This document shows, piece after piece, positions 1 through 12,553 of a stretch of DNA of 64,000 nucleotides. Every line of letters begins with the position of its first letter. Within the stretch, counting starts at the first letter, position 1. Under the pieces are notes generated by a model. That model saw nothing but the letters and a program-made list of their open reading frames with translations, was not told the DNA's origin and ran no database searches. Source of the DNA: Combretum micranthum (lineage: Eukaryota; Streptophyta; Magnoliopsida; Myrtales; Combretaceae); assembly GCA_024138025.1 (NCBI GenBank), contig JAMXBD010000391.1:186001-250000 (forward strand), in the 5' to 3' direction. The position numbers and the translations under genes were made by a program.

Positions 1-3000
1 ATATCAATTTCGTAATTTTTCTGTAAGTAAAAATAACAGATATCGCATTTATACGCGTATTTTCTTACTACCGGTATTTTATTAGTCATATCTATCTTAC
101 ATTTCACTATTCATTATTATTCTACACTATTCTTTTTCTCTACTTTTCTTACACCTACTCTTACACACTCCATAACCTATAACCTTTACTTTTTACCTTT
201 CTCATAACTTTATTTCACATCTTCATTACATATTACATCTTTTATTTAACAAAAATCAAAAAAAAAATCACTCCTCTCACATCTCTCTATGGCCGGCGAC
301 CCCTCCCCATGTACCCTTTCAATTTGTTATTTTTCTTTTATTTTTATCATACAAAAATCCTCCACATTTCCTATAAATACCTCCTCCTCTTTCACTTCTT
401 TCACACATTTACTATCCACAAATTCTATACTAAAACTCTCTCAAATTCTTCTCTCAAACTACCATCCCAAAATTCTCTCAAAATAATTTCAAAACAACTT
501 CTACCTACAACAAAAACCCATAACCACATACTACTACCAAAATCTTCTTTAGGTAACCATCTTCTATTATTTTCTTCTCCTTCATGTCATGTAACTTTAC
601 ATGACCATAGTGTGAATTTCCAAAGACTAAAAGTTATTGAACCTACATAATGTTCATGTATTGTTCTTGTTTATGAAAATTTATTTATGTTTATGTTATT
701 ACTTTTGTTCATATTATTATTAATATATCTAAATATTATTATCTATATATATACATATTCTTTAGAGCATATAAGCTCACTTGCAATTTATTTATTTTAT
801 GCAATGTAATTTATTTATTTATTCCATTGCAATTTATTTATTTATTCCTTGTTATTTTAAGACGAGTTCTAGTCTTAGACTTGTCCTCATCAAGTCAAAA
901 CAAATTTTTCTTTCTTTCATTTTATTTTATTTTGGGACTAGTCTACTTCTTAGTCCTGGGAGCCTTGAAAAAGCTAAGACTCCCAATACTTGATTTTATT
1001 ATTGATGTTATGTTATTTTGCTTGCTATTATTTTCTCATAATTCATGTTCATTTAAATTGTTGTCCAAAGTTTTAAGTTCCAAAAATAATTGATACAAAG
1101 GAGATTTTGACACTTAAAAATAAGTTTATGTAAAGTATAAGATCTATGGTTTAAACGAAAATAAAGTTAACTCTTTTCAAGTTACAAAAAGAACTCACTA
1201 AATTTTTTGAAATTTCTTCTGTCATGAAAAGCTTTTTTAAAACCTTTAAAATTCCACTTTGTTTTTCCAAAAGAAAATAATTGTTAGTACAAAAGTGATT
1301 TTTATGGAAAAAGATAACATAATGAAGGAAGGAGGAATTTTCAAGAAAAGGTCTTTACAATAAACAAGACAAAGATCTTTGCAAACAAAGAAATTTGAAT
1401 AGGAAAAATAGTATTAACATAAAACTTAAAAAGAAGAAAATTTATTTTCAAAAAGGTTACTTGGAAATATATATATATATATATAAGCCAACATAACACA
1501 TTTTTAAAAAATAAAAGAAACAAAAATATTCATTTCAAAGGGTTTACAAACATGAATTCTTGTAAACTATATTTTTCTAAAAAACTCCAAAACCGACATA
1601 ATTCTACTTAAGCAAAATGAATGGACAACAAACACTTGAGCATGAATAAATATGAGCTAAGTAACCATAAAAAGAGAGTTTTTCAACTATATAGATAACT
1701 AAGTATTTATCAAACAAATTTTGATTTCTTGAACCAAAGTTGTTTTTGCATAGGAAAATCCGTAGAGAATTTTGTCACCACTGTTTCGGAGTCTATATGA
1801 CCTTATTTGTTAAAAATAATTTTAGAAATGGGTAGATCTTTTCGAGTAGATAGAAATCGGTATATTATATGCACGATTCCGAGTTAAAATGACCAAGTTA
1901 TGACCATTTTAAGTTGAAACATTCCTTTATACGAACTTTAACGTTCTTTTGACATTGTTTTGTCAAAATTCAAGAAAATCATCAAGAAATACTCATTGTG
2001 GGTATTTTCTTTGGCTAGGTGACTCCGAGGAAGGATACTTATATCCTGAAGATTATTTCGATTGAGTGGAGTGTGTGAACGACTCATCCGCGTAGATGAA
2101 TAGTCAATATGGCAGCGTGAGTTTATTTCCGTTAAATGCTATACTTGTTGTGCTTGTAATTTAGTTGCATTAGAGTTAGGAAAAGGAAAATGGATATGTA
2201 TGTTAATTAATTTTTTGAAAGAATCCTAAGAATATCGAGGCTGGAATTGATTTAAAATGTTTGTTTAGTATAACACTTGCTTTGTATGAAATGCTTTGAT
2301 CACCTTAAACTTGATAATAATAATGTTATGATATCATAAATAAATGGATTCATGCATACCACGAAGTGAGTCACATTATTTTTTGGGTTATTATCCTTGG
2401 GTGAGAAGGATAGTAAGCTCATGTCGAAAGCAATACTTAGCGGAGGATCCGAAAGTGATTGCTTAGCGGCATTATGGAGAAAGGAAATGCTTGGCGGAAG
2501 ATCCAAAAGCAAGGCTCAATTCAAGTAGACTTCATGTGCTTGGAGTATTGATCGAAAGCATAAAACTTTTTATTAAAACTACTTGTTTTGAGGTTATGTT
2601 TCACCAAATCCCGAATGGAGGGCGCAAATCCATTCAACATATAGTTCCTGGAAAACTATATGCCTTGTTTGCCCACGTGTATGTTGCATTCCATTTGTTT
2701 GCTTAATTAACTTGTTTGAAACTTTGTTACAAGAAGCTATTTATGGAAATAATTCTCACTAAGCCTGTTAGCTTATACCCCCATAGATATCTTTTGCAGT
2801 TTCCCTATTTATGGTTAAGGCCACGAGGACCCTGCGATCAGGTAACTTCTTTTGGATAAAGGAAATTTTAGATGACGTGTAGTATTAGTATTGATGTACA
2901 AATATTCTTGTAATAGATTAGTGATCAAGGGAAATATCCCTAAGTTTGTAAAGATCATTGTTATAAGTGAATGATTATTATGAATCCTCTTTTCTTAATA

Positions 3001-3172
3001 TGTTTTTATATCTCCTTAAGCTTCATAATTCCATATATGGTCCTCTAAAGTTGTGAAAGCACGTCTTACACTTAATATAAAAGCTTTTGGGAATGGCTAA
3101 GGTTGTCATACTTAAGCTTTAATATTGAGTGTAGTGGACTGTCACGTTTAGGGTACCCTTTGGGGCGTGACA
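1..3172 (+). mobile_element. Gypsy-type LTR, 5' end cut by window edge
   Basis: Long LTR of the same family as the solo LTR at 13406-16801. The first bases align with about 13738 onward (shared stretches such as TCGCATTTATAC and TATTTTCTTACTACCG), and the end is the same GGGGCGTGACA terminus. A TATA-like CTATAAATACC lies near 372 and a T-rich leader follows. There is no coding capacity; the short open frames at 289-1093 are chance openings in pyrimidine-rich DNA. It has diverged clearly from the other copies, so it is old. Its 5' end and any target duplication lie outside the window. Confidence 0.75.
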
Positions 3173-6100
3173 AAGCATGTCTCGGGGCTCGGGATCTTAA
3201 ATATATGATATTAGTACCGTTAGATTCGTAATTTCATAATATTTCCAAATATATCAGTAATATGATTTTTTGAGTTATAAAAGTTATATTTATAACCTTT
3301 TTTATCCCCTCCCCCCTACACACACACACACACAAATTTTTTTCTTCAAGTCTTCTTACTCCACACATCCAAATAGGTAATAGATCTTAATTCTACCCCA
3401 CTAAAACATGTAATGACAAAATCATATATGTGTGGTTCCACTAAAAATCCCTATGAGCTTTAAGCTAGGGATGTGGAAGCACTTAGGCATGAGATCATTA
3501 CCATCACAATATTATGGATCTTGAAATCTAAGTTATCTTGCTAGTATTTTGCTAATTATTATTATTATATATTGTTCTTATGAAGATTTTATGCTTATAT
3601 TTCCATTATTACTCTTTTCTACATATTGTTCATGATGCATTTACATTCATAACATGACCGGTATAGTAGATCTATTTGTTTAGAATAGTTAAAATGACAT
3701 ATTTACTTGTTTTTCATGCATGAAAGACTTGCTACATAATATTCTTAAGGAAAGTGTTGATCAAAACTCAAGATCCATTTTGTTTCTATCAAAAAGTGAT
3801 TTTTAAAATTCGAATCTTGGGAAAGACCCATTTAGAAAACATATTTTCTAACTTCAAAATAAAGGTTTTACATGTAAAATGAAAAGCTTATGTGATAGGT
3901 ATCATAAATAGTGATTTTTATAAGTTGATCATAGTTTTACTAAGAGAAATTTTCAAAACAAGAAAAATAATTATAAAAGTTAAGTTAGATCTATGTTCAA
4001 CACCAACAAAAAATGTAGAAATTCGTAACTAGGGTGAAATACCAAGAAAACACTTATTTTCCAACTCTAAAATAAGATTTTTATTAAAGAAATGGAAGCT
4101 CTAGGGAGTAGGTTTGATTAGGACTTAGTTTTAAAAAGATTAGATGAGTTTTTCACAAGAAACAATCTCAAAAACAATTTCTCAAAATTCTGATCTAAAA
4201 ATGATCCCTATTTAAACACCTATTTTCAAATGTCAAATTGAATATTTTAATATAAAAATAGAAGCCTTAGGGAATAGAAGTAATAAAGACTTAATTTTTA
4301 TAAGAGTAAATATGTTTTATCAAAGTAGAAACCTGAAACAAAGGAAAAGTTTTCCAACTAAGATCAAACAATATTTTCCTTTTCAAAAATTGTGCAAAAT
4401 TCGTCACTAGGTAAAACTTACTTTAAGACATCTATTTTCCAACCTTTAAAAGAGGAAATTTGTTAAGATAATGAAGGTAATAGGTATATAGGTCATCAAG
4501 GCCTTATTATAGTAAAACTATGCATGATTTTCAAAAGAATAAAGCTAGTTTTATCAAACAAGTGTTCATGGCATTATTGTAAAGTGAAAGTTTTTGCAAA
4601 ATTCTTTTTAATTAAAAAAAATCATTAAGGAATTACATGTAGATAGCTCATATCATGACATTCATGATCATAACTTATAGATATTGCTTATACATATAAT
4701 CTACTTGCTAGAAATAATACAAATTTCACAAAACAATTTCAGAATTTCAAATTCTAATTATTGATCAGATATGATCCGAACATTCCGAGATCTAAATGTT
4801 TTCAAAATTTAGTAATAACATCATAAATAGATAGATCTTTCAAAGTAGATAGAAATCGATAGCTTATTTACAAAATTCCGAGTTAAAATGACCAAGTTAT
4901 GCCCATTTTAAATTAGAATTTCCAATTACAACGGAAATTACGAATTTAAAGAGTTTTCATTGAAAAGTTTGGAATTAGTTATGGTATGAAAATTCATGTT
5001 TCTAGATCACTACCATTAGAGACTAGAGACCATGGCCGAGTAAGTTCACTATCTTTAAATTCTATGCTTGTTATTATGCTTGTAATGTTAGTGGCATTAG
5101 AATTAGGGCAAGATAAAAATTTAATTGTGTATATATGAATTCTACTTGGGTGAATCGATGATAAGAATATCGAAATGAGCTTGTTGTAAATACTTGTATG
5201 ATTTAGTATAGAATTAATGTGTCTACCATATCTATGATCGCCCATAAATTGTTAAATTAATATGCCATAATCTTATAACCAAATTGGCCATGCATACCAT
5301 ATATGAGTCACATTGCATAGGTTATTATACCTTTGTGGGAAGAAGGTATAATAGCTGGGCAACAAGAGGCCTGTAAACTCGAATGTTGGCATAATGGTCG
5401 GAAATTAAAATATTAGCATAAGGATCGGAATTAAAAATGTGTGTGGATGGGCACCTGTATCAACCACAATATAAATGAGAAAATTTTAAATCTATGGTCG
5501 TATGAGCTTCAAACACCTAACCCCGAATGGAAGGCGCAAATCCATTCAACATAAGACTTCCGGACGGTCTTATGTATTGTATGCTTACGTACTTGTGCAT
5601 TTCATATGGTTGTTAATATAACTTGCATGATATATATATTACTCGTTGAGCATTTAATTTTGGGAAGTAGAACTCACTAAGCTAGCGTAGCTTACACCCC
5701 CACAATTTCTTTCTAATGCAGTTCCCGTACTTATGGCTACATCTCTGGACGTAGCCAAATCAGGTAATGAGAGACTAGGAGTTATCTCCTTAGAAGTTTA
5801 TGATTGGTCTGTATAGTTTTTAGTAGTGAACCAAGAAGGATCCATTTTTACTAAAAAGGATAATACCTAAACTTATGCGTAGCAGGAGAATGCCCCTTAA
5901 TGCTTTGTAATTGATCATGAGATATCTGTGATTTATATTTCTACGCTTATCCTATTAAATTTAACTATCTATCTGTTAGTGATTGTGTCCTAGGCCAATT
6001 ACTAAGTATTGTTATTTCATGTATTAGAGGTCAATCATCAGTTAGTGATTTATTTTTAAAAATCCAATGGGAAGAATAAATAAATTATTATTATGAATAA

Positions 6101-6705
6101 TAATTTACTATCACTACCAACTCTAGTAAGATTAGGGGCATTATTGTCAGTGCAAAATACTGACATAATATAAATAGGTGTGATAGTATCTCATTAGGGT
6201 CAAGACTTTTATTGTCACATTAGACGGTAGAGAAATTCTGTAATTCTAAAAGAGAGAGAAAAACTCAAATCTTCCTCATCAATCTAGAAAGGTTCTAGAT
6301 TGTGCTAGCATGCAAGAAGTGATTCCTTTTTGGGTGGCTTGTTCGTGTGGACTACGTGGAGGGCACAACGAAATCGTGGTGTCTTGTAGATCCAGATCGC
6401 AAGAGTTTGATTTCAAATCTCTGGATATGAAATTGCAAGGTAAATCAAGAATTTATTCCTCTTGTTATCGAATTTAATCAAAGCACATGGATTCCGGTTT
6501 TAGGGTTTTTAATTTTCCGCTACAATTTTTTATGAAAATTCACATAAAAACCCCATACTATCTCTAATTGTTTATGTATTCTATTATCGTGAGGGAACGC
6601 CTTGCATACTAACACAAGACTTCTGAATGACTATGGCAGTGATTCTTAAGTCTCGTTTAGCATGCAGCAGACTATTATGTTTATGGTACTCTTTGGGGCG
6701 TGACA
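3173..6705 (+). mobile_element. Second LTR of same family, 5'-truncated, joined head-to-tail
   Basis: Starts directly after the GTGACA end of the previous LTR at a base that corresponds to about 13652 in the intact copy, so roughly the first 246 bp of the LTR are missing. It ends in CTTTGGGGCGTGACA at 6705. Shared landmarks with the other copies include 'gagttaaaatga(c/g)caagttatg', 'gaatggaaggcgcaaatccattcaacat' in the middle and the 'acttatggcta' block. A Copia-like LTR is nested near its 3' end. No genes. Confidence 0.7.
5984..6556 (+). mobile_element. Copia-like solo LTR nested in Gypsy LTR
   Basis: Interrupts the host LTR between 'ctatctgttagtgat' and 'tctattatcgtgag'. It begins TGTCCTAGGCC near 5986 and ends near 'ttttccgctacaatt...accccata'. 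Its internal block (tgctagcatgc...ggcttgttcgtgtgga...cagatcgcaagag) resembles 57270-57380 in the solo LTR at 56044-57497, so the two are probably the same broad family. The 3' boundary is uncertain and I cannot find a clean target duplication. Confidence 0.55.
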
Positions 6706-6997
6706 ATTATGTAAAATGATGAATAGGAATTCATGTCTCTAACCCATGTATTGCCATTCAATGGTCTATTTTTCAAATTTATCATAAATACCCTTATATT
6801 AAAAATAACATCTATACAATTATCCTCTCTTTGTAATAAATACAAGGAGTATTATAGATATTTTACCTTTTCCCGTAATAATTATTTGTTTTATTTTTTA
6901 CACCAAGTGAATATTGTAACAGCTATTATAACTCTATTACATTCCCTTTGAATTAGAATTTCATTCCCCCCTTATTCCATTCAACAAAGTGAATGGG
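6706..6997. mobile_element. Possible MITE remnant next to truncated 5' LTR
   Basis: Short AT-rich block whose ends are loosely inverted (left 'gaataggaattcatgtctc', right 'gaattagaatttcattcccc...ttattccattc'). It replaces the first ~65 bp expected for the following 5' LTR. No duplication is visible and no gene is present. An alternative is unrelated filler DNA. Confidence 0.3.
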
Positions 6998-7614
6998 CTA
7001 TACATATAATATACTTAGGATGTAATACAAACAGAGGTAGTTTTTAGTTGAAATACTAGTAAATATGTTAAACAATTAGTTGTTATAATAGATTTGTTGC
7101 TACATTTAACAAACCTAATAAACCCTGTAATATATCTATAAATAAAAGAAAAGAGAAAAGGGGAAGGCATCATAATTTCACCCCTAGAATACTAGTGTCT
7201 TGGCACTTTAAGAGTATGGCTTACTTGAAGAAAGCTAAAGATCCACCATTATTGGACCTTGCAAAGAAATATAAAGAGTAGAATTAGAAACCCTAAAATA
7301 ACAAATAAGTAGAGATAATAAAAGAGGGGTAAATTACACTAGAATGTCCCAACATTTAGGAGTAAGTTTATTTTAGGCCCCAACGTTTGATGGTAAATTC
7401 ATTTAATGTCTCAATATTTGAAAAAGTAAGTCAATTTGAGTCCCTAATGACACGTGTCAACAAGATCCTATTGAACTTACTCCTAAACGTTGGGACCTTC
7501 TAGTGTAATTCACCCAATAAAAGAGAAAGGAACTTATTAGTATGGGAAAAAGGAGGTAAAAAAGTTAAGGTTTCCTTTATATACTCAGCCTAAAGATAGA
7601 ATTAGGTCTTATCA
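6998..7614 (+). repeat. 5' LTR of outer Gypsy element (5' truncated)
   Basis: Aligns with 30541-31011 from 'tatacttaggatgtaatacaaac' onward and ends in ...TTATCA at 7614. The first ~65 bp present in the 3' LTR (from TGTAACAGATAG) are missing. It contains the MITE at 7327-7515, which is absent from the 3' LTR. What follows (tattggtactcc) resembles but does not match a tRNA-Met primer site. Confidence 0.75.
7327..7515. mobile_element. Mutator-type MITE with 10-bp target duplication
   Basis: A 189-bp element with about 42-bp terminal inverted repeats: left GGGTAAATTACACTAGAATG and onward; right end reverse-complements to GGGTGAATTACACTAGAAGG and onward. I count three mismatches over the arm. 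It is flanked by a perfect direct repeat AATAAAAGAG at 7317-7326 and 7516-7525. The homologous 3' LTR (about 30893-30903) has a single uninterrupted copy of this site, which proves the insertion. A 9-10 bp duplication is typical of Mutator-like elements. No coding capacity. Confidence 0.92.
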
Positions 7615-7678
7615 ATATTGGTACTCCTACTATCTTCCAATGGCACTCGAAACAAAATTAAGCTCTTAAACTACTAAT

Positions 7679-8590
7679 ATGGATTCACTTAAGAATTCTT
7701 TTATGGCTATTCAAGAAGCATTGAGTTTGCTTAATGCCCGAATGGACAAGTTGCAAAATATGGGAAATTCATCAAATTCAAATACTTAACATAATTCAAA
7801 TATATCTTGTTCGCATACTGCAAGTGTCTTTGATAATCTTTTGAAAGGTATCAGGCTTGAAATTCCCAAATTCTTAGGATATGATGTGTTGGGATGAATT
7901 TTCAAAGTAGAGTAATTCTTTTCTTTTCATGATATTCAAGAAGATTAAAGAATTACTATAGCTTCTTTTGCATTGGAGGAGGATGCCCTGTAATGGTACA
8001 AGTGGATGTACCTTAGTAAGCAACCTAGTTCATGGTGGTATTGTAAGCATGGTTGAGACCATCGACCTATGAAGATGTTTAAGGCATGTTATCTAAACTT
8101 ATTCAAACTTCATTAATAGCACATTATCAATCCCAATTTAAAGCATTGTTGAACAAGATGGTAAGATTATCCTAATCCTTTCTTATTGGTTGCTTTATCT
8201 CTGGATTAAAACCTGCAATTCGAAGGGAAATACAAATATCCAAACCAAAGTCATTAATAAACGCAATTTGGCCTACTAGAATGCAAGAAAATAAGATGAA
8301 TGACCAATTCAAACAATTTAAAACCATTTTATCAACTATCCTCGTCCCTTCAATTTCCAAGAAACCAAACTTCATAATTTTTGAAACCATACACATCAAC
8401 TCAAACCTAAACACAAACCCAAGCATCAAACCAAACACATACTCAAACACTGACATAGACACAGACTAACCAGAAAATATTAATTTAGACACTTACACCA
8501 TAAGAAATATAGGTTCATCCAGATTAAGGATTATACTACAATTGTGATGAGAAGTCCAACAAGAATCATAGGTGTAAAGATAAATTCTTT
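7679..8590 (+). pseudogene. gag: Gag of outer Gypsy element, decayed
   Basis: Starts at an ATG (MDSLKNSFMAIQEAL...). It continues in shifting frames with retrotransposon capsid signatures: a RLEIPKFLGYD block near 7855, ASFALEEDAL-WYKWMY near 7960 and LIAHYQSQFKALLNKM near 8110. At about 8534-8581 a YNCDEK...HRCK zinc-knuckle remnant is readable, but the first Cys codon reads Tyr. At least three in-frame stops interrupt the frame. In an active element Gag packages the RNA into virus-like particles; this copy cannot. Confidence 0.75.
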
Positions 8591-8699
8591 TTACTTTTGA
8601 CTAATGAACATGAAGATGATTTATCATAACAAGAATTAATACAATAACTACATGAAGTAGAGTATTTGACAAATGCTAGAGCAATCGTTTATCATGCAA

Positions 8700-8990
8700 T
8701 GACAGAGGAATTAATACCTCACATGTTAAGGTTTAATGGATCAGTTGAGAGGGAATCTTTTTCCATTTTAGTGGATTCGGGAAGTACACGCACTTTATAC
8801 AAAGTCGTGCGGCAACATATTTAGGTTTACCCATGTCTCCATCTCCTAAGTTTCATGTAATGATAGGAAATGGATAGAAATTGCAATGCGAAGGCTAGTG
8901 CAAAAATGTCAAAGTCAATATTCAAGGCTTTAAATTTTTTCAACTTTTTTTGTGCTTCCTATTTGAGCAATGGATATTTTATTAGGTGTT
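8700..8990 (+). pseudogene. Retroviral-type aspartic protease remnant
   Basis: The frame reads AMTEELIPHMLRFNGSVE and then SFSILVDSGSTRTL near 8757-8800. The D-S-G triad with a preceding hydrophobic strand is the active-site signature of retropepsin-like proteases in Gypsy polyproteins. A stop follows soon after (8821-8823), and the rest (FLVLPI-like region, near 8940-8970) is frameshifted. It lies between gag and RT, as expected for the family. Confidence 0.7.
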
Positions 8991-9229
8991 CAAAAGTTGA
9001 AGAATTTATGACCAATGCCTATTAACTATAATGCCATAGCATCATGTTTTCACTTGTTGGCTCAACATGGTATGGATACTTCAGAGAATACCACTAGCAA
9101 TATGATTCTACAAGATGTATTAGGCAAATTTTCTCAATTATTTGAGACGCCATCATCTTTACCACCTAAATGAGATGTTCATTGCACATTAGATTCATAT
9201 AAAAAAGGGTGTCTCTCTAGTTAATTGAA

Positions 9230-9742
9230 TCTATATAGGTACCCAAACTTCTAGAAAAGTGAAATTGAGAGGTAAGTCAAAGAAATGCTTGAACAAGTTA
9301 CCATTCAATATAGTACCTATCCTTTTACATTGCCTGTATTGCTTATAGAAAAAAAAAATAGTATATGGAGAGTATGTAGAGATTATAAAGCACTGATAGT
9401 GTCACAATTAAAGATGAATTTCCAATACCCATGGTAGATGAATTGTTAGATGAGTTCAGACATGCCATTGTTTTTTCCAAATTGGATTTCAAGGGCAAGA
9501 TATCACCAGATAATAATGCATGATAATAATGTTCAAAAAATGGCATTTAAAACATATGAGGGACATTATGAATTTTTAGTAATGCCATTTGGATTAAGTA
9601 ATGCACCAACCACATTTCAGTCGATTATGAATAACATTTTTAGTTGAGATAATTTGTCATGGTATTTTTCGACGACATCCTAGCCTATAATATAACCATG
9701 GAACTTCATGTGACACAGTTGACTATAGTGTTTCAAATTCTA
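9230..9742 (+). pseudogene. pol: Reverse transcriptase, N-terminal two thirds
   Basis: Readable RT blocks in order: [85 protein letters not shown] and, after a frameshift, MVFFDDILA near 9659-9690. The FFDD metal-binding motif is therefore intact, but stops and indels break the frame. The gene is split at 9742 by the insertion 9743-12553 and resumes at 12566. This copy cannot make an enzyme. Confidence 0.85.
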
Positions 9743-12553
9743 TAAAGACTCGACATGTGTGATATTAAAATATGACATGTTAAGTCCCTAACCATATAAT
9801 ATATGATATATTACACGTAAGGTTATCCGAAAAAAGGAGTGTTTATGTGAATTGCATGTTTAACCTATTCAAATACATAGCTTTAACAAAAACTACTCAA
9901 CAAGGAGTAGATACTTTTAATATCACAACATATGGATACCAATAACTTGGTATCCCAAAGTTTACAAACCATATATTACATATTGTATGAGGAAAAATAA
10001 ATACTTTAAATTACACCTTAGGCTTATAAACAGACCATGTCTATACTATTATACTTTTAAACAAAACAAACTTTGGGTTGGTCTCTTTTGCTAGGAAAAC
10101 AATAAGATTAGTCCATGAGTCCTAGTCATCACACTCATCCAAAAAGTCCTCAAGTCCGTCCCATAGCTTAAGGAATCATAAAACTTGTCATCTTCGATAC
10201 CTGAAAGAGAGAAAGTGAGCTAGGCCCAATACACAGTAATACAAACAAATACGGTGTGGCACACACCCCTGAACATGCAAGGCAAATCACAATAATTATT
10301 TCTTTCTAATTAAGTCAATAATACAACACTAGAGTATTCAAACTTCAAATTCAATCCTAAGGAATCTGGGGGTCTTGAATAACCACAGTTGCTCAGGAGG
10401 TTAATATAAGCAGTCTGAATACTTATATCTCTGTTATATCCTCATAAAGAAAAAGTAATTTCATTTAGGATTTACAGTCGTTATCAACTTTACTTAACTT
10501 AATCAATAATATCACTTAGTTCAATCATCCCCATAAACGTGAACTAAGTCATATTATATCATTTTAAGAGTAAGCAAATGTTATAATGAGACGATACTTC
10601 CTACCAATTATCGTGCCATTAAGAAAGGTCATTGCATCATGAGTAGTTGCCTAAGCATCTAAACTATCATGTTAACCTTGTTAACAGGGTTACTGCTCCC
10701 TGGATTGGATTCAATGGTGAAAAGCACAATCGATTCAACCATTTTTAATTCCTCTTTTATTAGAGTTGGTTTGGAAATATATATATTATATATATATGCA
10801 TATTTAATCTAATAGTCAACAATCATATTACTGTGTACCTTGATAAGTAGATTTATCAAGCAAAAGACCTGTATTCGAACTCAGTCAAATACGAGAATCT
10901 GTCAAAGAAACTATTTCATATAAAATATAATTAATTCACAATAATAAATTAAATCATTAATTACTCGTTAAATTTAGACAAAACTCAAATCATTACATAA
11001 CACTCTATCTATACAATTATAAATATTCACATCATCTTTCATTGATCATTCATCTGTTATTATTTATTTATTATTTATTTATATTTTAAATAGTACCAGA
11101 GGTACGGTCACGCCCATTACATAGGCCGTGATATAAAATCGCCCCCCAATCATATACCATGGCCGTGATATAGGCTGTGACGTCCGTTACACCCATAATT
11201 AGCATTGTGAAAATTCGTTAAAAAATAATCCAAGAAGATAACATGCATTACTACGGCCGTGATCTAGGTCATGCCCATCAAGAAAAAGAAGTCAGAAGAA
11301 ATCACTTGCTTGGAAATGATCGTATTCAAGCTTTTTAAAACATTAGAGGAGATAAAGGCCCCTATTACGGCCATAATCTAGGCTATATAAAGCTTTTTAA
11401 AAGACTCCGAGAAGATAACGGTAAGTTAACAACTGTATTTGACAAGGAAAATTGCATCCGAGGGATACTGGCCTTGATTATGCCAAGTTATGAGCAAGGC
11501 ATTCATCTTATGATACTTGTTTCAAAATTGTTAAAGTTCTATCTCTTTTAATCCTTTACTAAGCTCTTATATGCTCATAAAAACATATCAAAATTAGTCC
11601 ATACAAAATATTCAACATCATCAAGTTCAATTATTCACATAAGCCCCTTTTTATACTCATACATGTGCACTACAACTTAACCTAAAAACATAATCTCATC
11701 ATTTAAGCTTGTTAACCTCTATTATTACTCTAATCATCCAGGTCCTACTTACTTATCACTAATAACATCCATATACATGTCATATTACCTTAATCTTCAT
11801 ATTTCATTTTATCAAACACCTTAAGATACATATATCTATTTACATACCTAGTTCAACATACACAATAATATGCCTTTAATTTACATAAAACATCAAAGTC
11901 CTACTCTTGTCTAACATTAACATCAATTAAAATCATGAATAAGCAAGGCAAATAAGAAATCAACTTTTCTTACTTGTTTAGCTACTACTAATGCTCAAGT
12001 TGTTTCTCCAACTTTCTTAGCTTGATTCCCACTCCTCTTAGTTTTATCTTACTTCTTAGCCTTGGATCTAATTTGTGATAGTTTAAAAGGAATTTGAATG
12101 GAGAAATTTAGGTTTGTTTGGCTTAAGAATAGAAGAGAGGGAGAGAAATACAATGGAAAGAGAGAAGGTCTGTTTTGGATTGATATCTGTTTGTTTTGTT
12201 GACTTTTGAGGCATTAGGGAACTCTTTAGAAGGTGTATGAAAGTGGCCTTAGACTTTGGGTGTATGTGTAGGCTTGGTTTAGCTAATTTAATTGGTCTTG
12301 GGCTTAGGATTTGAATTTCAAAATCTGCTAGACTATGTATCAAACACACATACACATTAATTCAATACAATTTAACAAACAAACATATTAGTAAAATTTT
12401 ACTAACACAAAAATACATTAATTACAAGAATTTCTCATATAAAGAATTAGTCATATTATCAAATTAAATTATACTAATCTATAACAATTAAATTCACAAA
12501 TCATCAATTAATCATATAAAAGCAAATTAGTTTAATATATTAATTTTAGATTA
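9743..12553 (-). mobile_element. LTR-like insertion in RT, Tekay-like, antisense
   Basis: A 2.8 kb non-coding block splits the RT gene. The 12-bp sequence TTTCAAATTCTA occurs at 9731-9742 and 12554-12565, on both sides of the break. Its layout matches the antisense LTRs at 16910 and 26791: a 'cctgaaagagagaaagtgagctaggcc' block, AT-rich flanks and a GC-rich motif cluster at 11100-11400. It is therefore probably a solo LTR on the minus strand. The exact ends are uncertain, because a 12-bp duplication is not normal for LTR elements and TGTGATATTAAAA at about 9759 could be the true end. No genes. Confidence 0.55.

Noticed and set aside
8172..8469. Two opposite overlapping frames of 96 and 62 codons
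   Set aside because: The plus-strand one is part of the decayed gag of the outer element; the minus-strand one is its shadow.
12083..12355. Minus-strand 90-codon frame
   Set aside because: Sits in the LTR-like block with no recognised domain; likely chance.
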